Source: JAZGBC01 sp036444495 (lineage in GTDB: Bacteria; Pseudomonadota; Alphaproteobacteria; Kiloniellales; J153). From it: a DNA stretch of 12,351 nt. The position numbers were made by a program, and so were the translations under genes. Numbering within the stretch: position 1 is the first letter of the stretch; each line of letters starts with the position of its first letter. The stretch is taken from NCBI GenBank assembly GCA_036444495.1, contig JAZGBC010000184.1:1-12351 (forward strand). The letters run 5' to 3'. The notes beneath the pieces were generated by a model. That model did not search any database, had not been told where the DNA came from, and saw only the letters and a program-made list of their open reading frames with translations. Below, in pieces: positions 1 to 7,549 of this stretch.

Positions 1-430
1 TCACCAGGCTCATGTCGGCGTCGATGTTGACGCCGAGCGCGGTCAGTACATCGGCCGCGCCGGCCTTGGACGACAGTGCCCGGTTGCCGTGCTTGGCGAC
101 CGGCACGCCGCAGGCCGCGACCACCAGGGAGCCGCCGGTCGAGATGTTGAAGGTGCCGGTGGCGTCGCCGCCGGTGCCACAGGTATCGACCGCGCCCTCC
201 GGCGCCTCGATGGTCAGCATCTTGGCGCGCATGGCGCGCGCGGCGCCGGTGATCTCGGCCACGGTCTCGCCGCGCACCCTGAGCGCCATCAGGAAGCCGC
301 CCATCTGGGCCGGGGTGGCATCGCCCGACATGATGATATCGAAGGCCTGCTCGGCCTCGGCCGCGTCGAGCGTGCGGCCGCTCGCGACCACGCCCAGCAG
401 CCCCTTGAGGTCGCTCATGTCGCCGCTCAT
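1..430 (-). CDS. trpD: Anthranilate phosphoribosyltransferase, N-terminal part (cut by window edge)
   Basis: TrpD transfers phosphoribosyl from PRPP to anthranilate, the second step of tryptophan synthesis, in the cytoplasm. The reading frame from the ATG at 430 gives about 143 residues of the usual roughly 340. Near residues 80-90 it has the PRPP-binding glycine-rich motif (VDTCGTGGD followed by TFNIST), and further on VAKHGNRALSSK and GAADVL, which are hallmarks of the family. The ATG at 430 overlaps the trpG stop codon (ATGA), a translational-coupling arrangement. A second in-frame ATG lies at 418 (MSDLK) and could be the real start. The gene runs off the left end of the window, so completeness cannot be judged. 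Confidence 0.96.
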   Translation of the reverse strand, partial: MSGDMSDLKGLLGVVASGRTLDAAEAEQAFDIIMSGDATPAQMGGFLMALRVRGETVAEITGAARAMRAKMLTIEAPEGAVDTCGTGGDATGTFNISTGGSLVVAACGVPVAKHGNRALSSKAGAADVLTALGVNIDADMSLV

Positions 431-1032
431 GCCGTGGCCCTCGCCGCCCGCGGCGAGGCATTGTGCCCCGCCAGGCGCAGGAAGTTCTCGAGCAGCGCAT
501 GGCCGTGCTCGGAGGCGATGGACTCGGGGTGGAACTGCACGCCGTGGATCGGCAGCTCCCTGTGCCGCAGGCCCATGATAACGCCGTCCTCGGTCTCGGC
601 GGTGATCTCCAGGGCCTCGGGGAAGCCCTCGCACGCCACGGTGAGCGAATGGTAGCGGGTGGCCGAGAAAGGCGAGGGCAGGCCCTCGAAGACCCCGCTG
701 CCCTGGTGGTGCACCTGGCTCAGCTTGCCGTGCATGCAAACGGGCGCGCGCACCACTTTGCCGCCGAAGGCCTGGCCGATGGACTGATGGCCCAGGCAGA
801 CCCCCAGCAGGGGCAGCTTGCCCGCCGCCGCCGCGATCAAGTCCAGGCAGATGCCAGCCCGGTCCGGGTCGCAGGGGCCCGGCGAGATGACGATGCCCTG
901 GGGGTTGAGCGCCAGGGCCTCCTCCACCGTGACCGCGTCATTGCGCCGCACCTCGACCGCCGCGCCCAACTCCCCCAGGAAGTGGAACAGGTTGTAGGTG
1001 AAGGAGTCATAATTGTCGATCAACAGAAACAT
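427..1032 (-). CDS. trpG: Anthranilate synthase component II, glutamine amidotransferase
   Basis: A class I glutamine amidotransferase of 201 residues that releases ammonia from glutamine for TrpE. It starts MFLLIDNYDSFTYNL, typical of TrpG/PabA. The nucleophile is Cys79 in GVCLGHQSIGQAFGG, and the His168/Glu170 pair lies in GVQFHPES. The oxyanion-side motif is SPGPCDP (residues 50-56). The start ATG at 1032 has an AAGG ribosome-binding site 7 bases upstream. The gene overlaps trpD by 4 bases. TrpG and PabA are interchangeable in many bacteria, so the product may also serve folate synthesis; the adjacent trpD supports a trp role. trpE is not next to it here but 7.3 kb away on the same strand, so trpG-trpD probably needs its own promoter in the region upstream of 1032. 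Confidence 0.97.
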   Translation of the reverse strand: MFLLIDNYDSFTYNLFHFLGELGAAVEVRRNDAVTVEEALALNPQGIVISPGPCDPDRAGICLDLIAAAAGKLPLLGVCLGHQSIGQAFGGKVVRAPVCMHGKLSQVHHQGSGVFEGLPSPFSATRYHSLTVACEGFPEALEITAETEDGVIMGLRHRELPIHGVQFHPESIASEHGHALLENFLRLAGHNASPRAARATA

Positions 1033-1399
1033 TGCAATGCCTTAGCGGCCTATCCTCATGTCCGCTTTTAAGTCGTTCTCATCCCTTATAACAGCTTGCC
1101 GGTTTAGACGGAAGCAGCGCCCACCGCCGCCGGCGTGAGGCCCTGAATACCGCCGGGCAACCCCGCCGGGACGCGGAAGTGGCCGCTACCGATGCCCGGA
1201 AAGCGGCCGATGGGCGGGCCCGGGCCGGCCCCGAACTAGGCCCAAAACCCAGGCCCCGAAAGAAAATTTCGCTAAAACCTTGACCTTCCAGTAACTGGAA
1301 GCCTTATATAGGGCTGTAGCGAGGATCGCAAGCTACACACGGCCAGGGCCCGGGATCCTTCCGCTGTCCGGGCGGGCCATCAGAACGAGGTTGAAAATC
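1033..1399. other. Divergent intergenic region between trpG and the copper operon
   Basis: 367 bp without a gene I can support. The right third holds the CueR-type promoter annotated separately. For trpG, the minus strand has a TATAAG-like box around 1086-1091 but no convincing -35 hexamer at the right distance, so no trpG promoter is claimed. The stretch 1100-1260 is GC-rich with short inverted GC runs (for example around 1214-1232) and no T-run that would mark a terminator. Confidence 0.6.
1280..1310 (+). promoter_or_regulatory. CueR (MerR-family) operator/promoter of the copper operon
   Basis: The -35 box TTGACC (1280-1285) and the -10 box TATATA (1305-1310) are separated by 19 bp. This over-long spacer is the signature of promoters that MerR-family activators untwist. 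Inside the spacer is a perfect 17-bp dyad, CTTCCAGTAACTGGAAG (1285-1301), matching the known CueR box pattern (CCTTCC...GGAAGG). It lies about 90 bases before copZ. A CueR-type regulator is encoded at the end of the same operon, so autoregulated, copper-induced transcription is inferred. Confidence 0.88.
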
Positions 1400-1669
1400 A
1401 TGAACGACCTATCACACGAGGGCCGGCCCAGCGCCGGGACAGGAAGCGAAGGTGGCCAGCTGGTTGAGCTGGCGGTGGAGGGCATGACCTGCGGCGGCTG
1501 CGTCAAGCACGTCACCACGGCGCTGGAAGCCGTGCCGGGGGTGACCTCGGTCCAGGTCGAGCTGGAGCCCGGGCGCGCGCGCGTCGAGACCGCCAATGGG
1601 GCCGATGCGCTGATCGAGGCCGTCGAGGCCGCCGGATATCACGCAAAGCCCTGGCAGGAAGCGTCGTGA
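1400..1669 (+). CDS. copZ: CopZ-type copper chaperone (heavy-metal-associated domain)
   Basis: A small cytosolic protein of 89 residues with one HMA domain. The Cu+ ligands are Cys31 and Cys34 in GMTCGGC, with the conserved family ending ...LIEAVEAAGYHAKPW. Such proteins carry Cu+ to the CopA ATPase. The first 20 residues are a hydrophilic Gly/Ser/Glu-rich extension not needed for the fold. The ATG at 1400 is chosen because ACGAGG at 1385-1390 is a correctly spaced ribosome-binding site; an in-frame TTG at 1391 is an alternative. The stop overlaps the GTG start of copA (GTGA). The protein is strikingly similar to the first 100 or so residues of CopA, including the MND start. The gene symbol is by function and context, since HMA chaperones share names. 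Confidence 0.92.
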   Translation: MNDLSHEGRPSAGTGSEGGQLVELAVEGMTCGGCVKHVTTALEAVPGVTSVQVELEPGRARVETANGADALIEAVEAAGYHAKPWQEAS

Positions 1670-1955
1670 ACGACGTGAGTCCCGAGGAGCGGCCGGGGGC
1701 CGGAGAGGGGACCGGAGAGGGGACCGGAGCCTCCCATGTGGTGGACCTGGCGGTGGACGGCATGACCTGCGGCGGCTGCGTCAAGCACGTCACCACGGCG
1801 CTCGAGGCCGTACCGGGGGTGACCTCGGTTCAGGTGGAGCTGGAGCCCGGACGCGCGCGGGTCGAGACCGTCAATGGCGCGGCCAATGGCGCGGCGGAGC
1901 TGATCGAGGCCGTCGAGGCCGCCGGATATCACGCGAAACCCTGGCAGGACGCGTC
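1471..1955 (+). repeat. Tandem DNA-level duplication of HMA domain: copZ (1471-1665) and start of copA (1749-1955)
   Basis: The two copies agree at about 93% over their first roughly 125 bases by hand alignment, and the last 55 bases (CTGATCGAGGCC... onward) differ at only about three positions. The second copy has four extra residues from an NGAA tandem duplication. A third, shorter match lies in the second CopA HMA domain from 1984 to about 2040, nearly identical to 1481-1537. Counts were made by eye. Confidence 0.85.
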
Positions 1956-4503
1956 CGCCGGCGCCATCGAACTTTCGGTCGAAGGCATGACCTGTGGCGG
2001 CTGCGTCAAGCACGTCACCACGGCGCTGGAAGCCGTGCCGGGTGTTGCGTCGGCGGATGTGAATTTGGAGTCCGGCCGCGCCGTTGTGGCCGTCGGCAAC
2101 GGGTCCATCGATGCCGGAACCCTGATCGCGGCGCTGGACGAGGCGGGCTACAAGGCCGCGCCCGCCGGGCAGGCCGCGCCCGCCCAGGCCGAGCCGGAGA
2201 CGGAGCAACGGCCCAAACCCGAAAGCCGCGAACCCGAAAGCCCCGAACCGGCCGAGGCGGCCGGGGGAATCGGGACACTCGATTTCGCCATCGACGGCAT
2301 GACCTGCGCGAGCTGTGTCTACCGCGTGGAAAAGGCGCTTATGGCCGTGCCCGGCGTGGCCGATGCCACGGTCAACCTGGCGACCCAGCGCGCCCACGTG
2401 ATCTGGGGCGACGGGGCGGCGGACGAGGCCGGACTCATCGGCGCGGTCGAGGCCGCCGGCTACGGCGCGCGCCGCGCCGAGGGCACGGTGGATGTAGAGG
2501 CCGAGGATCGGGCGCACGCCGTCGCCCTGCGGCGCGATCTCATCGTGCTCGCCGTCGCCGTCGCGCTCACCCTGCCGCTCTTGGCGCAGATGATCCTGGC
2601 GCTCTTCGGCGTCGATTTCTCGCTGCCGCCGCTGCTGCAGATGGCGCTCGCGACACCGGTGCAGTTCTGGGCCGGCGCGCGCTTCTACAAGGCCGCCTGG
2701 CCGGCGCTCAAGGCGCTCACCGGCAACATGGACCTGCTGGTGGCGCTGGGCACCTCGGCGGCCTATGGCTTGAGCGCCGTGCTCACGCTGGCCGCGGGCG
2801 CGGAGATGCTGACCGGCGGGGCGATGGAGCTCTACTTCGAGGCCTCGGCCGCGGTCATCACGCTGGTCCTGCTGGGCCGCGTGCTCGAGAGCCGGGCCAA
2901 GCGCAAGACCTCGGCGGCGATCCGCGCGCTCATGGCGCTGCGGCCCGAGACCGCACGGGTGGAGCGCGACGGCGAGGTGGTCGAGATTCCCCTGGACGAG
3001 CTGCGCGGCGGTGACGTGACCGTCATCCGCCCGGGCGAGTGCATCCCGGCCGATGGCGAGATCGTCTTCGGCGAGAGCCAGGCCGATGAATCCCTGCTCA
3101 CGGGCGAGTCCATGCCCGTGGACAAGTTCCCCGGCGATCGGGTGACCGGCGGCGCGATCAACGGCTCCGGCCTGTTGCGCGTCAAGGTGACCGCCGTGGG
3201 CACGGAGTCCACGCTGGCCAAGATCATCGATCTGGTGCAGTCGGCCCAGGCCTCCAAGCCGCCGGTGCAGCGCCTAGTGGACCGCATCTCCGCGGTTTTC
3301 GTGCCCGTGGTGGTCGCGATCGCACTCATCACCTTCGTCGTCTGGCTGGTCCTTGGGGCCGAGTTCAGCACGGCCGTGCTCAACGCGGTGGCGGTCCTGG
3401 TCATCGCCTGCCCCTGCGCGCTCGGGCTGGCGACGCCGACGGCGCTCATGACCGGCACCGGCATGGCGGCGCAGCGCGGCATCCTGATCAAGGACGCGGA
3501 AGCCCTGGAGCGGGCGCGCGATCTCACCGTCGTTGTCTTGGACAAGACGGGGACTTTGACCCGCGGCCGGCCTGCCGTGCAGGAGACCCTGATCGCCGAA
3601 GGCGAGGACGTGCTGGCGCTTATCCGGCTCGCGGCCTCGGCGCAGCAGGGCAGCGAGCATCCGCTCGCGCGCGCCGTCCTGGAACGGGCCGAGGCCGAGG
3701 GCCTGGCGCTCGAACCCCTGGACGAATTCCAGAGCCTGACCGGGCGCGGCATCGCCGCCGCGGTCTCCGGCCGGAGCCTGCGCATCGGCAGCCGCCGCCT
3801 GATGACCGAGGAGGGGGTGGACACGAGCGCGCTCGATGCCCGCGCCGTGGCCTTGGAGGAGCGGGGTCTCTCCGTGATCTGGATCGCGGAGCTGGACGGG
3901 ACCCCAAAGCTCCTGGGCGCCATGGCGCTGGGCGACCAGATCAAGCCGGGCGCCAAGGAGGCGGTCGCCGGGTTGCACCGCCTGGGTATCGAGACCGTAT
4001 TGCTTACCGGCGATAACCGGCGGGTCGCCGAGGCGGTCGCCGCCGAGGTCGGCATCGACCAGGTGCTGGCCGAGGTGCTGCCCGGGGACAAGGCATTGGA
4101 GGTGCAGCGCCTGCGCGCCGAAGGCAAGGGCGTGGCCATGGTCGGCGACGGGGTCAATGACGCCCCCGCGCTGGCCGCCGCAGATATCGGCATCGCCATG
4201 GGCGAGGGCAGCGACGTGGCCATGCACACCGCCGGCATCACGCTCATGCGCGGCGACCCGCGTCTGGTGACCGAGGCGGTGGCGCTCAGCCGCAAGACCT
4301 ACGCCAAGATCCGCCAGAACCTGTTCTGGGCCTTCATCTACAATGTCATCGGCGTGCCGCTGGCCGCCGCCGGCCTGCTCAGCCCGGTCGTCGCCGGCGC
4401 GGCCATGGCGCTGTCCTCGGTCAGCGTGGTCACCAACTCGCTGTTGCTGCGGCGTTTCGATCCGCGCCGCGCGGTCAGCCTGCGAGGAGAGGAAACGTCA
4501 TGA
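1666..4503 (+). CDS. copA: Cu+-exporting P1B-1-type ATPase
   Basis: This inner-membrane pump uses ATP to export Cu+ from the cytoplasm. It has 945 residues, longer than the usual 730-850 because it carries three N-terminal HMA domains, with CxxC pairs at Cys35/38, Cys110/113 and Cys214/217. A Glu/Pro-rich linker (about 165-205) separates the second and third. The ATPase core has TGES (479-482, actuator), the CPC transport site at 582-584, DKTGT with phosphorylated Asp626, His665-Pro666 for nucleotide binding and GDGVND (827-832). The later membrane segments show adjacent Tyr892-Asn893 and Met914/Ser918, the copper-site residues that define the P1B-1 subgroup. Eight membrane segments are expected. 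The GTG start at 1666 overlaps the copZ stop, and the TGA at 4501 overlaps the cueR ATG. A 12-bp unit repeated twice at 1701-1724 encodes GEGT-type repeats near the N-terminus. Silver may also be a substrate. Confidence 0.97.
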   Translation: MNDVSPEERPGAGEGTGEGTGASHVVDLAVDGMTCGGCVKHVTTALEAVPGVTSVQVELEPGRARVETVNGAANGAAELIEAVEAAGYHAKPWQDASAGAIELSVEGMTCGGCVKHVTTALEAVPGVASADVNLESGRAVVAVGNGSIDAGTLIAALDEAGYKAAPAGQAAPAQAEPETEQRPKPESREPESPEPAEAAGGIGTLDFAIDGMTCASCVYRVEKALMAVPGVADATVNLATQRAHVIWGDGAADEAGLIGAVEAAGYGARRAEGTVDVEAEDRAHAVALRRDLIVLAVAVALTLPLLAQMILALFGVDFSLPPLLQMALATPVQFWAGARFYKAAWPALKALTGNMDLLVALGTSAAYGLSAVLTLAAGAEMLTGGAMELYFEASAAVITLVLLGRVLESRAKRKTSAAIRALMALRPETARVERDGEVVEIPLDELRGGDVTVIRPGECIPADGEIVFGESQADESLLTGESMPVDKFPGDRVTGGAINGSGLLRVKVTAVGTESTLAKIIDLVQSAQASKPPVQRLVDRISAVFVPVVVAIALITFVVWLVLGAEFSTAVLNAVAVLVIACPCALGLATPTALMTGTGMAAQRGILIKDAEALERARDLTVVVLDKTGTLTRGRPAVQETLIAEGEDVLALIRLAASAQQGSEHPLARAVLERAEAEGLALEPLDEFQSLTGRGIAAAVSGRSLRIGSRRLMTEEGVDTSALDARAVALEERGLSVIWIAELDGTPKLLGAMALGDQIKPGAKEAVAGLHRLGIETVLLTGDNRRVAEAVAAEVGIDQVLAEVLPGDKALEVQRLRAEGKGVAMVGDGVNDAPALAAADIGIAMGEGSDVAMHTAGITLMRGDPRLVTEAVALSRKTYAKIRQNLFWAFIYNVIGVPLAAAGLLSPVVAGAAMALSSVSVVTNSLLLRRFDPRRAVSLRGEETS

Positions 4504-4907
4504 ACATCGGCGAAGTGGGCCGGCGCTCGGGCATCAGCGCCAAGGCGATCCGCTATTACGAGAGCATCGGCCTGATCGGCCCGGCGGATAGGACCGAATC
4601 CGGCTACCGGACCTACGGCGACCACGACCTGCAGACCCTGCGCTTCATCCAGCGCGCTCGCAGCCTGGGTTTCTCGGTGGAGGAGGTGTCCGGCCTCTTG
4701 GCGCTCTGGCGCGATACGGACCGCCAGAGCGCCCAGGTCAAGGCGCTGGCGCAAAACCACGTCGCCGATATCGACCGCAAGATCACCGGGCTTCAGGGCA
4801 TGCGCGATACGCTCACCCACCTGATCGAGCGCTGCCACGGCGACGAACGGCCCGACTGCCCCATCCTGGAAGACCTGGCGGGCGCGGCGGGGCCGGGTTC
4901 GCGTTAA
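4500..4907 (+). CDS. cueR: CueR-type Cu+-responsive MerR-family regulator
   Basis: A 135-residue cytoplasmic regulator that binds DNA as a dimer and activates copper-efflux promoters when loaded with Cu+. Residues 1-40 form the winged helix-turn-helix (MNIGEVGRRSG, AIRYYESIGL, GYRTY). A long dimerisation helix follows at about 75-110. The metal loop CHGDERPDC has Cys112 and Cys120, the same positions as in E. coli CueR, and Ser77 is present where CueR uses a Ser to select monovalent ions, in contrast to a Cys in MerR/ZntR-type divalent sensors. Start ATG overlaps the copA stop (ATGA), so it is co-transcribed and should activate its own operon from the promoter at 1280-1310. In E. coli cueR is separate from copA, so the operon-end position is a variation. 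Confidence 0.95.
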   Translation: MNIGEVGRRSGISAKAIRYYESIGLIGPADRTESGYRTYGDHDLQTLRFIQRARSLGFSVEEVSGLLALWRDTDRQSAQVKALAQNHVADIDRKITGLQGMRDTLTHLIERCHGDERPDCPILEDLAGAAGPGSR

Positions 4908-4917
4908 AGAAACCCTA

Positions 4918-4987
4918 ACCGCAAACGCCCTAAATAGACGGTGAGACCGCTACCTGCCGCGGGGTGGCCCGTGGTAGCCTTTGCGGT
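4918..4987 (+). terminator. Nested inverted repeats between cueR and the deacetylase gene (candidate terminator or structured leader)
   Basis: Outer arms ACCGCAAA (4918-4925) and TTTGCGGT (4980-4987) are perfect complements. Inside them GCTACC (4949-4954) pairs with GGTAGC (4973-4978), and the loop is itself GC-rich. There is only a three-T tract, so a classic intrinsic terminator is not clear. It may end the copper transcript, or sit in the 5' leader of the following gene, whose ATG is 26 bases downstream. Confidence 0.35.
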
Positions 4988-5013
4988 CCGAGTCTTTACC
5001 TTTGGGAAAAGGC

Positions 5014-6519
5014 ATGGCAGGGGTCAAGCCGCGTCGCAGATCGACGGCCGTCGAGCGCGCCAGGGAGCGCAGGCGCTGCCGCGAGCAGCGCCGGAAGAAG
5101 GCGCAACGGCAGAAGATCGCCAGGATCGCCCTGCTTTGCACCGGTTGCCTGCTGCTCGGCGGGGCGGCGGGCGGATACCTGGGCGTGTCCGGCTATCTGG
5201 GCGGTCCGGTGGCCGCCACCGTGGCGCTTCAGTTGGACGCCGTCAGTCCGGCCGAAGCCTCGACCGAGGCGACGCAGCCGGCGCCGTTGATCACTGCGGC
5301 GGCCCCTATCATCCTGCCGCTCGACGATCCCATCGCCGATGAGGACGCCTCGCTGGAGCGCGAGGCCCTGGAGGCGGCTTTCCTCCAATCCTACGACCCG
5401 CTGCGGGAATCCCAAGCGGACCGAGGGCGGCCAGGCGCGGACAGGCATCCGCCCGTTTATCTGGCGGCGATCCCGGCCAGCCACGTTCCCGAGGAGCCGA
5501 AGTTAATGGCGCCGCCGGAGGAAGTTTCTCCTGCCGAGGACGCCGTCCTCGCTGAAGCGCCAGCCACCGCGCCATCCAGCGCGCCAGCCGTGGCCCCTCC
5601 CGCCGAGGAACGGCAGGTTGCCGCGGAGCCGAGTCCGGTGGCGGCGCAGGCCAAGGAAGCCGTCCCTGTTGCCGCGCCATCCGCTGCGCCAGCCCTGGCC
5701 CCTGCCGCGGAGGAACGGCAGGTTGCCGCTCTCACGCCCGCCTTGATGCCTGTGGAACCGCCGCTGCAGCCCCGCTGGCAGGAGTTCTCCGTGCCCATCC
5801 TGAACCCGCGCAGCCGGCCCATGATCGCCATCGTGCTCGACGATGTGGGGCTCAACCGCCGTGGGGCGCAACGCGCCATCGGCCTGCCGGGACCGCTCAC
5901 GCTGGCCTTCATGACTTACGCGGAAGGTCTGGAGCGCATGACCGAGAGGGCGAGCGAAGCGGGCCACGAGCTGCTGCTGCACGTGCCCATGGAGCCGCGC
6001 AGCAAGAGCCACGATCCGGGCCCCAACGTGCTCTTGACCGGCCTGGATACCAGTAAGCTGCAGCGCCGCATCGAGTGGGGCCTGGGCCGCTTCGAGGGCT
6101 TCGTCGGTATCAGCAACCACATGGGCAGCCGCTTCACCACCTCGCACACGGGCATGACCCAGGTCATGCACGAACTCAGGGCCCGGGGCCTGCTGTTCCT
6201 CGATTCCATGACCGCGACCAGCAGCGTGGGCGCCAGCATGGCGCGGGCCGCGGGCGTGCCCTATGCCCAGCGCGACGTTTTCCTGGATAACGAGTGGAAC
6301 GACCGGGAGGCCATCCGCCGCCAACTCGCCAGGCTGGAGGCGGTCGCCCGGCGGCGCGGCTACGCCGTGGGCATCGGCCACCCGCACCGGGCCACCCTCG
6401 ACGTGCTCACGGAATGGCTGCCCGAGGCCGAGGCGCGCGGTTTCGCGCTGGTGCCCGTCAGCGCCATCGTGCGCCACCGCTTCGGCATCGCCCAGGACGT
6501 GATCAATCCCAAGGGCTGA
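5014..6519 (+). CDS. Membrane-anchored divergent polysaccharide deacetylase (YibQ/DUF610 type)
   Basis: A 501-residue protein. Residues 1-37 are strongly Arg/Lys-rich, 38-60 form one membrane segment (IALLCTGCLLLGG...), and a long Ala/Pro/Glu-rich linker reaches about residue 265, so the enzyme domain is probably periplasmic. The C-terminal domain (about 268-490) matches the divergent polysaccharide deacetylase family: IAIVLDDVG with Asp276/Asp277, LLLHVPMEP, ISNHMGSRFT with His369, FLDSMT, and GIGHPHRAT with His456/His458. Substrate and reaction are unproven in this family; a role in the cell envelope is inferred. The ATG at 5014 (MAGVKPRRR) is preferred over an in-frame TTG at 4981; GGGA at 5004-5007 is a modest ribosome-binding site. 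In many alphaproteobacteria this gene sits beside a ctpA-type protease gene, which is absent here. The last 22 codons are duplicated downstream at 7550-7619. Confidence 0.9.
   Translation: MAGVKPRRRSTAVERARERRRCREQRRKKAQRQKIARIALLCTGCLLLGGAAGGYLGVSGYLGGPVAATVALQLDAVSPAEASTEATQPAPLITAAAPIILPLDDPIADEDASLEREALEAAFLQSYDPLRESQADRGRPGADRHPPVYLAAIPASHVPEEPKLMAPPEEVSPAEDAVLAEAPATAPSSAPAVAPPAEERQVAAEPSPVAAQAKEAVPVAAPSAAPALAPAAEERQVAALTPALMPVEPPLQPRWQEFSVPILNPRSRPMIAIVLDDVGLNRRGAQRAIGLPGPLTLAFMTYAEGLERMTERASEAGHELLLHVPMEPRSKSHDPGPNVLLTGLDTSKLQRRIEWGLGRFEGFVGISNHMGSRFTTSHTGMTQVMHELRARGLLFLDSMTATSSVGASMARAAGVPYAQRDVFLDNEWNDREAIRRQLARLEAVARRRGYAVGIGHPHRATLDVLTEWLPEAEARGFALVPVSAIVRHRFGIAQDVINPKG
5569..5729 (+). 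repeat. Internal 56-bp direct repeat in the deacetylase linker (5569-5624 and 5674-5729)
   Basis: Two copies offset by 105 bp, differing at only a few bases, each encode an Ala/Pro-rich stretch ending in EERQVAA. It lies in the flexible linker, where such repeats change length without harming the enzyme domain. Confidence 0.85.
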
Positions 6520-6523
6520 GGCC
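6454..6523. repeat. 70-bp direct repeat, proximal copy (3' end of the deacetylase gene)
   Basis: This is the in-frame end of the deacetylase gene, covering the last 22 codons and the stop plus four bases. It matches 7550-7619 at 69 of 70 positions. The only difference is C at 6462 versus T at 7558, which is synonymous for Ser (AGC/AGT). The spacing between copies is 1096 bp. Confidence 0.98.
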
Positions 6524-7549
6524 ACCCATCCGGCGGCCTACCAGACCTGAACGATGGGATAGTTTTGCGCGAGTAAGCGATATGTATGCTCGATCACAGG
6601 GCCGAGCGGTTGATCTGTTTTCCCGCTTTTATAGGCCTGCCATTCCGCGACGACCTCGTCCCAGGTTTTCAGCTCGTAATGAATCTCGTCGCGGACCGCC
6701 CGAATGAGTTTCACTTGAGATTCCAGGTCACATAGTACCGCCAGTATGTCCTGATTCTGCTGATCCACTAAATCAAACTCGCTAAGGATTTTCTTGGCGG
6801 CGTACGACAGCAGGATGCTAACCCTCGTTATGTTGTCTTGAATAAGAACGGATTGCCCGGGTTGAGATTTCGCTTCGTCGACCATCGTCTCAATCTGCCG
6901 AATGGCCCCGAAACGCTCGCGCAGGCCCTCGATGTAGGAAAGTTCATGGGCGAGAAGCTCCATCTTTCTCTCAACGGTTTTTACCGCCTGTTCGCTGGGC
7001 TCGAGCTGCTGCGAGATTCTCTCGATCGCTTTCTTGATCTTTTCCTTGATCCTGGGGCTCTCGATACTCTGCTGAAACTCGTGAAGATCGAGCGCTGGTT
7101 TCTTTTTTCCCGTCACCCAGGTTACGAGGCGCAGAGCTATACGACAGCGCGCGATTTCGAGATGCCGGTCCTCCACCGACCAGGAAGCCGAACCGTCCAG
7201 AAGCTCGTTAGGAATCTCGTCCCCTGTTCGGATGACTCTGACATACTTGAGTGCCGCTTCGACGATACCTAGCAGCCGGCCATCGTCGGAATCGTCCGGT
7301 ATGTCGAATTCCTTGCGAAGATCCTCGATTGGAACCGACGCCACGACCTCGCCCATGGGCAGGTTGAAGCAGGGGTCCCTTCCGCTCCTTTGTGAAGTGA
7401 AATAGCTTTCCTCCACATTGAACAGCTTGTGGTGGAAAATGAAATGCGTGCTGGCGCTCATATCAAGCCGTTGCTTCGCAATGATTTAGTGGATTTTGTC
7501 CGAAACTGGTTAACGCTTAATATCACGTCCGCACGGGCCGGGCATGCGG
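6524..7549. mobile_element. About 1-kb low-GC insert bounded by 70-bp repeats
   Basis: The DNA between the two copies of the deacetylase 3' end is visibly less GC-rich than its neighbours and contains one gene (6538-7461, minus) plus 88 bases upstream of it. The layout is like integration at the 3' end of a gene in which the incoming DNA restores that end, leaving the old end as the distal copy. No integrase, transposase or terminal inverted repeat is visible, so the mechanism is not known; homologous or illegitimate recombination is also possible. Confidence 0.5.
6538..7461 (-). CDS. Hypothetical protein, mostly helical, in the repeat-flanked insert
   Basis: I do not recognise this 307-residue protein. 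It has no signal peptide or membrane segment and should be cytoplasmic. Residues about 1-60 include a mixed region (NLPMGEVVASVPIEDLRKEF), and from about 120 on it is highly charged and helical, with probable coiled coil near 130-200 (ESPRIKEKIKKAIERISQQL and following) and further heptad-like leucines to about 270. It ends in ...NYPIVQVW. There are no obvious catalytic motifs. The ATG at 7461 lacks a clear ribosome-binding site. The GC content is about 50%, against 65-70% around it, which suggests acquisition. It is convergent with the deacetylase gene, whose stop is only 18 bases away. A structural, regulatory or anti-phage role are all possible; none is supported. Confidence 0.82.
   Translation of the reverse strand: MSASTHFIFHHKLFNVEESYFTSQRSGRDPCFNLPMGEVVASVPIEDLRKEFDIPDDSDDGRLLGIVEAALKYVRVIRTGDEIPNELLDGSASWSVEDRHLEIARCRIALRLVTWVTGKKKPALDLHEFQQSIESPRIKEKIKKAIERISQQLEPSEQAVKTVERKMELLAHELSYIEGLRERFGAIRQIETMVDEAKSQPGQSVLIQDNITRVSILLSYAAKKILSEFDLVDQQNQDILAVLCDLESQVKLIRAVRDEIHYELKTWDEVVAEWQAYKSGKTDQPLGPVIEHTYRLLAQNYPIVQVW

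Noticed and set aside
1092..1282. Stop-free plus-strand frame upstream of the copper promoter ending in a basic stretch
   Set aside because: No ATG start or ribosome-binding site, composition of random GC-rich DNA, and it runs into the CueR promoter.
1391..1399. TTG start for copZ nine bases earlier
   Set aside because: The ATG at 1400 has better spacing from ACGAGG and matches the MND start duplicated in copA.
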